Below, one piece after another: positions 23,885 to 27,792 of a stretch of DNA of 27,792 bases. How positions within the stretch are numbered: position 1 is the stretch's first letter; each line of letters begins with the position of its first letter. The stretch is from Syntrophomonadaceae bacterium (lineage in GTDB: Bacteria > Bacillota > Dethiobacteria > DTU022 > UBA8154). The position numbers were made by a program, and so were the translations under genes. The notes beneath the pieces were generated by a model. The model made no database searches, was not told the origin of the DNA, and was given only the letters and a program-made list of their open reading frames with translations. The DNA lies in NCBI GenBank assembly GCA_007122565.1, contig SKTJ01000302.1, positions 1 to 27,792 of the forward strand, read 5' to 3'.

Positions 23885-25195
23885 TTGGATATAAATAAGC
23901 TAAAAAACTTAAATGCTTTCATTTCCCTGACTTCTGCTGTAAAAACCGGTGAAACTGAACCTGCCGGTGCTATCACTTATGCCTTAGCAGATAATATTTG
24001 CACAACTGAATTAAAAACCACCTGTGCTTCTTTCATGCTGAAAGCTTACCAGCCCCCTTTCGGGAGCAGTGCTGCCCAAAAACTAAAAGAAAAAGGAGCA
24101 TTGCTGGTGGGCAAAACTAATATGGATGAATTTGGCGTGGGTGCCTGGGGGAAAAGTTCATATTTCGGGGCTGTAAAAAATCCGTGGAATGAAAAGCACA
24201 CGGCAGGTAGCGGTGCAGCTGCAGCTGTTGCCGGCGGAGCTGTTACCCTGGCCCTGGCAACGGACCGTTGGGGCGAACTTAGACAATCCGCCGCTTACTG
24301 CGGCGTTATGGGCCTCAAGCCTACATATGGCAGAATTTCCCGTAGAGGTCTTATCGATTGTGCCCCTTCCCTCGAACAATTGGGCATCATAGCCCGGAAT
24401 ATAGCTGATCTTGCTTCCGCATTGGAAACAATCAGCGGAAACGATCCACAAGATCCAACTTCCTATAAAGGAGACGTCCCTTCCTATACTGATCAACTGC
24501 AAGAAAGAGTTAGGACCATTAAAGTAGCTGTTCCCGAGAGCTGGGCGGATGCTCCGTATATGACAAAAGAGGTAAAAGAGGCTTTTGCCAATGGGCTAGG
24601 CAGGCTCAACAAAACATGTTTCCAGGTAGAAACGGTTGCACTGCCCCATCTACGCCAATCCCTCATAACGGCCGTAATTATTGGTGCCGTAGAGGCATTC
24701 TCCAACATGGCAAATTTCGACGGGGTACGCTTTGGCCTCAGGGCGAAGGGGAACCATCTCCAGGAGATGTACAGGCTGACCCGTACAGAGGGTTTCAGCA
24801 GTGAAATAAAACAGTTTCTGACCTTTGGAGCCCTTATTTCCTCCGGTAATTACTATAATGACTACTTCTTAAAAGCACAAAAAATGCGCACCATCATAAA
24901 AAAAGAACTTGATCAGTGTCTGCAGCAATATGACCTAATTCTAGCCCCCACTACACCTTTTAAAGCACCTCTATTGGGAGATGGAGATAATGTGAATAAT
25001 GAAAGTCTGCTGCCCGATTCCGCTGCATCCTACACGGCAGCAGCAAACCTTGCAGGTTTGCCGGCCATGACGTTCCCTTTGCCGTCCCCGGGTACGGACA
25101 GATTACCAACAGCAGCGTTACATTTCACGGCTAAAGCCTGGGATGAAACCCTGCTGTTACAGACGGCCCGGCTCCTTGAAAACGAGCAAGAATAA
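23885..25195 (+). CDS. GatA paralogue lacking amidase catalytic residues and N-terminus
   Basis: Amidase-signature protein, 436 residues against 492 for the active GatA at 8880. TTG at 23885 is chosen: AAGGAGG is 7 bases upstream, and the open frame before it runs through gatC2 without homology. The product starts at LNAFIS, so the first ~50 residues of the family are missing. TYALADNICT replaces PMALKDNLCT (catalytic Lys to Ala35). ATDRWGELRQ replaces GSDTGGSIRQ (nucleophile Ser to Glu131). The cis-Ser region is reduced to TAGSGAAAA, where Ser109 may or may not align. The glutamine-pocket Asp of MYLNDIYT is also lost. Elsewhere the fold is well kept (LLVGKTNMDEFG, GVMGLKPTYGR, NLAGLPA) with no stop or frameshift. 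A scaffold or altered role is likely; glutaminase activity is not. Confidence 0.85.
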   Translation: MDINKLKNLNAFISLTSAVKTGETEPAGAITYALADNICTTELKTTCASFMLKAYQPPFGSSAAQKLKEKGALLVGKTNMDEFGVGAWGKSSYFGAVKNPWNEKHTAGSGAAAAVAGGAVTLALATDRWGELRQSAAYCGVMGLKPTYGRISRRGLIDCAPSLEQLGIIARNIADLASALETISGNDPQDPTSYKGDVPSYTDQLQERVRTIKVAVPESWADAPYMTKEVKEAFANGLGRLNKTCFQVETVALPHLRQSLITAVIIGAVEAFSNMANFDGVRFGLRAKGNHLQEMYRLTRTEGFSSEIKQFLTFGALISSGNYYNDYFLKAQKMRTIIKKELDQCLQQYDLILAPTTPFKAPLLGDGDNVNNESLLPDSAASYTAAANLAGLPAMTFPLPSPGTDRLPTAALHFTAKAWDETLLLQTARLLENEQE

Positions 25196-25203
25196 TATTG
25201 TAA

Positions 25204-25225
25204 GGAACGGCCCCTGTACCGTTCC
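25204..25225. repeat. Palindrome between gatA2 and gatB2
   Basis: GGAACGG (25204-25210) pairs with CCGTTCC (25219-25225) across 8 nt. No T-tract follows. It ends 9 bases before the AGGAGGG site of gatB2. It could tune readthrough or mRNA stability, or be a dispersed palindrome. Confidence 0.65.
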
Positions 25226-25248
25226 GAATAGCATAGGAGGGATATTAT

Positions 25249-26694
25249 TTGCCCGAATTTGAAACAGTCATTGGCCTGGAAGTTCATGTTGAACTGTTGA
25301 CGGATACAAAGCTTTTCTGCGGCTGCAGTACAGCCTTTGGTGCCGACCCTAATACCCAGGTTTGTCCTGTATGCCTGGGGCTTCCCGGAGGTACATTGCC
25401 CCTTTTTAATAAAACTGCTGCGGAGTACACGATCAAAGCCGCCCTTGCCTTAAATTGCAAGGTGACTCCCACGATTGATTTTGACCGAAAAAATTACTTT
25501 TACGCAGACCTTCCCAAAGGATTTCAGATATCCCAGTTCTTTCATCCCATGGGCAAGGACGGTTTTGTAAACGTTAATCTAAATGGAGAAAACAAAAAAA
25601 TAGGGATACATCAGCTCCACCTGGAGGAAGACACGGGTAAACTCTCCCATATTGGAGACATTATGTCATCCCCCATTAGCAGTGTGGATTTCAATCGGGC
25701 TGGCGTTCCTTTAATGGAAATAGTAACTGAACCGGATATTCGATCTGCGGAAGAAGCAAGACTGTATTTACAAAAGCTCCACTCCATTCTCTGCTATCTG
25801 GGGATCTCCGACTGTAAAATGGAAGAAGGCTCCATGCGCTGCGATGCCAACATTAGTATCAGGCCTATGGGCAGCACCGAGTTGGGTAAGAAAACAGAGC
25901 TTAAAAACATGAACTCTTTCCGTTCCGTATACCGGGGCATTGAATACGAGGTGGAAAGACAGCGCACAATTGTCCTTTCCGGAGACAGTGTTATCCCGGA
26001 AACGAGACACTGGGACGAGGCAAAGGGTGTTACCAGGGCCATGCGCAGCAAGTTTGTATCGGCAGACTACCGCTGTTTCCCCGATCCGAACATTCCGCCC
26101 TTCCCGGCTTCAGCAGCGTGGGTTGAAAAAATAAAAGATACCATTCCCGAACTGCCTGACGCACGGCACTCCCGTTTCGTTGAAGCATACGGCCTGCCGC
26201 CCTATGATGCAGAAGTACTCACCACTTCGAAAGAGATGGCTGATTTTTACGATGGCGTGTTGGCTTGCTATAACGAACCAAAGTTAGCCAGCAACTGGAT
26301 CATGAGCGAGCTAATGGGCCTTCTTAATGCCGCCGGGCTAGAGATAACTGAATCAAAGATAACACCCGCTGCTCTGGGTAAACTGCTGGAGCTTATTGGC
26401 AAAGGGGAAATAAGCGGCAAAATTGCCAAATCTGTTTTTGAAGAAATGTTTAACACTGGTGAAGATCCAGCCCTCATTGTGGAAAAGAAGGGGCTAACCC
26501 AGATATCCGATGCAGATACTCTCCACCAGATTGTGAGCAAGGTCCTGGCGGAAAACCCTCAATCTGTGGAAGATTATCATGGAGGCAAGAAAAAAGCGCT
26601 CGGTTTTCTGGTTGGCCAGATTATGAAGGAAACCAAAGGGCAGGCCAATCCCCAACTGGTAAACGACCTGCTTCAGGAAAAACTCCGGGATTAG
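25249..26694 (+). CDS. gatB: GatB paralogue of the second gat operon
   Basis: The 481-residue product is full length and keeps the GatB catalytic framework. It has GLEVHVEL, zinc cysteines FCGC and CPVC, RKNYFYADLPK, HLEEDTGKL, NRAGVPLMEIVTEPD, CKMEEGSMRCDANIS and a complete C-terminal tail (IMKETKGQANPQLV). Differences from the active copy at 10358 include an extra Gly in GLPGGTLP. The MRSKEE/DYRYFPEPDL segment is changed, reading MRSKF then DYRCFPDPNI. The TTG start has AGGAGGG 7 bases upstream. A short palindrome lies between it and gatA2. The intact kinase/transfer site beside an inactive glutaminase suggests ammonia from another source, a non-amidating reaction, or tRNA binding alone. 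Confidence 0.9.
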   Translation: MPEFETVIGLEVHVELLTDTKLFCGCSTAFGADPNTQVCPVCLGLPGGTLPLFNKTAAEYTIKAALALNCKVTPTIDFDRKNYFYADLPKGFQISQFFHPMGKDGFVNVNLNGENKKIGIHQLHLEEDTGKLSHIGDIMSSPISSVDFNRAGVPLMEIVTEPDIRSAEEARLYLQKLHSILCYLGISDCKMEEGSMRCDANISIRPMGSTELGKKTELKNMNSFRSVYRGIEYEVERQRTIVLSGDSVIPETRHWDEAKGVTRAMRSKFVSADYRCFPDPNIPPFPASAAWVEKIKDTIPELPDARHSRFVEAYGLPPYDAEVLTTSKEMADFYDGVLACYNEPKLASNWIMSELMGLLNAAGLEITESKITPAALGKLLELIGKGEISGKIAKSVFEEMFNTGEDPALIVEKKGLTQISDADTLHQIVSKVLAENPQSVEDYHGGKKKALGFLVGQIMKETKGQANPQLVNDLLQEKLRD

Positions 26695-26769
26695 CGACCT
26701 AATACTCCGTATTGCGGTTAGATCCGTCCCAGACAGATAAGAATGACACGATCTCTTTAACTCTGACGG

Positions 26770-26798
26770 TTGACTTTTACAGTATTGTTGTGTATACT
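26770..26798 (+). promoter_or_regulatory. Promoter of the tRNA cluster
   Basis: TTGACT (26770-26775), 17-bp spacer, TATACT (26793-26798). The -10 box ends 15 bases before the mature 5' end of tRNA-Asp. One mismatch in each box. No terminator is seen between gatB2 and this site, so readthrough is possible. Confidence 0.8.
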
Positions 26799-26813
26799 AA
26801 GTCTTACAAATGC

Positions 26814-26891
26814 GGAGCCGTGGTGTAGTCTGGTTAACATGCCGGCCTGTCAAGCCGGAGATCGCGGGTTCGACTCCCGTCGGCTCCGCCA
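26814..26891 (+). tRNA. tRNA-Asp (anticodon GTC)
   Basis: Acceptor GGAGCCG (26814-26820) pairs with CGGCTCC, discriminator G, encoded CCA (26889-26891). Anticodon stem CCGGC/GCCGG with loop CTGTCAA gives GTC. T-loop TTCGACT. 78 nt. Confidence 0.97.
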
Positions 26892-26898
26892 TAATTTT

Positions 26899-26974
<76 letters not shown>

Positions 26975-26980
26975 TCATTT

Positions 26981-27055
26981 GCGGAAGTAGCTCAGCGGTA
27001 GAGCATCGCCTTGCCAAGGCGAGGGTCGCGGGTTCAATTCCCGTCTTCCGCTCCA
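26981..27055 (+). tRNA. tRNA-Gly (anticodon GCC)
   Basis: Acceptor GCGGAAG pairs with CTTCCGC, discriminator T, encoded CCA. Anticodon loop TTGCCAA gives GCC. 75 nt. Confidence 0.97.
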
Positions 27056-27063
27056 TTATTTAA

Positions 27064-27137
27064 GGCGACATAGCCAAGTGGTAAGGCAGAGGACTGCAAA
27101 TCCTTCATCCCCGGTTCAAATCCGGGTGTCGCCTCCA
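27064..27137 (+). tRNA. tRNA-Cys (anticodon GCA)
   Basis: Acceptor GGCGACA pairs with TGTCGCC, discriminator T, encoded CCA. Anticodon loop CTGCAAA gives GCA. 74 nt. A run of nine T follows directly (27138-27146), so the tRNA helix plus U-tract may itself reduce readthrough. Confidence 0.97.
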
Positions 27138-27215
27138 TTTTTTTTTATGCCGGAGTGTTTACGGAAAAAACTATCACTATTTTTAAGCGTCTGACGCAAG
27201 GGAAAACGATACATG

Positions 27216-27253
27216 CGCCTCTTTTAAACTACTTTAAAGGGAGGCGTTTTCTT
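27216..27253 (+). terminator. Terminator-like stem-loop that contains the ribosome binding site of the next gene
   Basis: CGCCTC (27216-27221) pairs with GAGGCG (27241-27246), and TTTAAA with TTTAAA inside, around a CTAC loop. TTTTCTT follows at once. The right arm overlaps AAAGGGAGG (27236-27244), the ribosome binding site of the ORF starting at 27254. It can end the tRNA transcript or hide the site if transcribed through. Confidence 0.65.
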
Positions 27254-27403
27254 ATGTCAAGGCGGAAGAACACGGTGGATTTTACGAAGGTGGAGTTGCA
27301 GAATTATGATTTGGGCGCAGGGGAGTTAAGTTGGGAGGATGCGGTGCAGTATTTTAGCGGACAGGCCTTACGTAACTTTTCGTTACTGGAACCGTCTGAG
27401 TAA
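27254..27403 (+). CDS. Small hypothetical protein, 49 residues
   Basis: ATG at 27254 follows AAAGGGAGG with 9-base spacing. The open frame reaches back to 27155, but only this start has a site. The product begins MSRRKNTVDFTKVELQNYDL, contains ELSWEDAVQYFSGQAL and ends with acidic residues. It has no signal peptide, membrane segment or cysteine; a basic start and an amphipathic middle helix are all that can be seen. I do not recognise a family. It lies downstream of the tRNA cluster, behind a hairpin that covers its ribosome binding site, and before a weak terminator-like hairpin at 27446. Confidence 0.6.
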   Translation: MSRRKNTVDFTKVELQNYDLGAGELSWEDAVQYFSGQALRNFSLLEPSE

Positions 27404-27445
27404 GAATTCTGTAGCAGGCAAGAATGTACAAGCTGTTTGACCGCC

Positions 27446-27468
27446 AAGCTCCATAAAATATGGGGCTT
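27446..27468 (+). terminator. Possible terminator after the 49-residue ORF
   Basis: AAGCTCCAT pairs with ATGGGGCTT (one G-U pair) across AAAAT. The following TTCTGTATT is only a weak T-tract. It lies 42 bases after the stop. Confidence 0.45.
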
Positions 27469-27553
27469 TCTGTATTAGAAAATAAGTAATATATCACTGT
27501 ATAATGGGAACATTGCTAATAGATTTCCGGGCATCTTGTTAGATAACATATAA

Positions 27554-27724
27554 GAACATCTACCATTAATATTTCATGATGGATGGAGGCAAAGAATAAA
27601 TGGAAAACATAAAGAATGCCCAGAAATAGTTGGGATGCCTGTAACTGAGTCGCGCAGATATATAAGTGAAAGGGCCCCCGGCTCCAGGTATCATGTTTTA
27701 AATGTGTCAAAAAGACTGTTCTGA
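27554..27724 (+). pseudogene. Possible remnant of a potato-inhibitor-I-like protein
   Basis: A 56-codon open stretch between stops has only one usual start (ATG 27635), which lacks a ribosome binding site. It includes ECPEIVGMPVTESRRYIS and later APGSRYHVL. This follows the pattern of eglin-type inhibitors: a [WF]PE[VL]VG motif, an Ala/Ser-Arg helix, then P-x-x-x-Y-x-V-x-L leading to the reactive-site loop. Here the frame ends where the loop and C-terminal strands should be. The resemblance is by memory and short, so this could be chance. Confidence 0.3.
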
Positions 27725-27769
27725 ATATTCAAGGAGATGTATTTTAAAAAAATCAAGGAGGAGAGTAAC

Positions 27770-27792
27770 TTGAACGAGAAAGAACTGTATCG
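27770..27792 (+). CDS. Start of an unidentified gene, 3'-truncated by window edge
   Basis: TTG at 27770 has AAGGAGGAG 6 bases upstream and opens MNEKELY before the window ends. An in-frame ATG at 27737 adds 11 residues, but its AAGGAG abuts the start codon with no spacing, so TTG is preferred. Too short to identify. Confidence 0.55.

Larger units (their letters stand above)
27404..27769. other. 366-base gap without a clear gene
   Basis: It holds a stem-loop (27446-27468), an isolated TATAAT (27500-27505) without a good -35 box, a short open frame that looks like a gene remnant (27554-27724), and two TCAAGGAG elements (27729-27736 and 27753-27760) before the next start. The stretch is more AT-rich than the rest of the window. 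Confidence 0.6.

Noticed and set aside
26695..26769. Terminator after gatB2
   Set aside because: Only a 5-bp AATAC/GTATT stem without a T-tract was found, so none is claimed.
27516..27710. 64-codon minus-strand open frame
   Set aside because: No ribosome binding site and no family resemblance; the opposite strand shows a more protein-like pattern.

Overview
This window looks like a chromosomal segment of an anaerobic member of the Bacillota, most likely class Clostridia. The reasons are the Bacillus-type purF-purM-purN-purH-purD order, a PurF with the cysteines of the [4Fe-4S] amidotransferase type, strong AGGAGG-type ribosome binding sites with many TTG and GTG starts, GatCAB-type tRNA amidation, and Clostridia-like accessory genes (ComFB, YlxP/DUF503, DUF421, a LonB-like protease). 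Base composition is near balanced by eye. There is no phage, transposase, rRNA or CRISPR array.

Layout. Positions 1-6125 hold the end of the purine pathway (purF partial, purM, purN, purH, purD), followed by ligA. A small comFB gene on the minus strand separates ligA from a complete, normal gatC-gatA-gatB operon (8564-11797). Next come an acetyl-CoA synthetase gene bracketed by two copies of a composite intergenic repeat, then nth, a LonB-like protease, a SAM methyltransferase and trmL. Positions 18465-23495 are a mosaic of small units: a 59-residue membrane protein, a metallo-beta-lactamase-fold hydrolase, YlxP/DUF503 convergent with and overlapping an acylphosphatase, a regulator with three tandem Xre helix-turn-helix domains behind a perfect consensus promoter, a DUF421 membrane protein, an MnmM/YtqB-type tRNA methyltransferase and mobB.

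The most unusual part is 23509-26694, a second gatC-gatA-gatB operon with its own promoter. Its GatA paralogue lacks the first ~50 residues of the family and has lost at least two of the three catalytic residues (Lys to Ala, nucleophilic Ser to Glu). Its GatC and GatB partners are full length, and GatB2 keeps its zinc and kinase-site motifs. It therefore cannot work as a normal glutamine-dependent amidotransferase. It lies directly upstream of a tRNA-Asp/Phe/Gly/Cys cluster with its own promoter. The window ends in a sparse region with a stem-loop that could be both a terminator and a cover for a ribosome binding site, a 49-residue orphan protein, a possible inhibitor-gene remnant and the start of another gene.

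Intergenic spaces carry several families of dispersed short repeats: GC-rich palindromes containing GGGGCGGACGACCCTG, 8-nt CCAACTAT tandem units, and GAAGTCAG- and AAGTCGAAT-type units. Several of them sit immediately upstream of ribosome binding sites.
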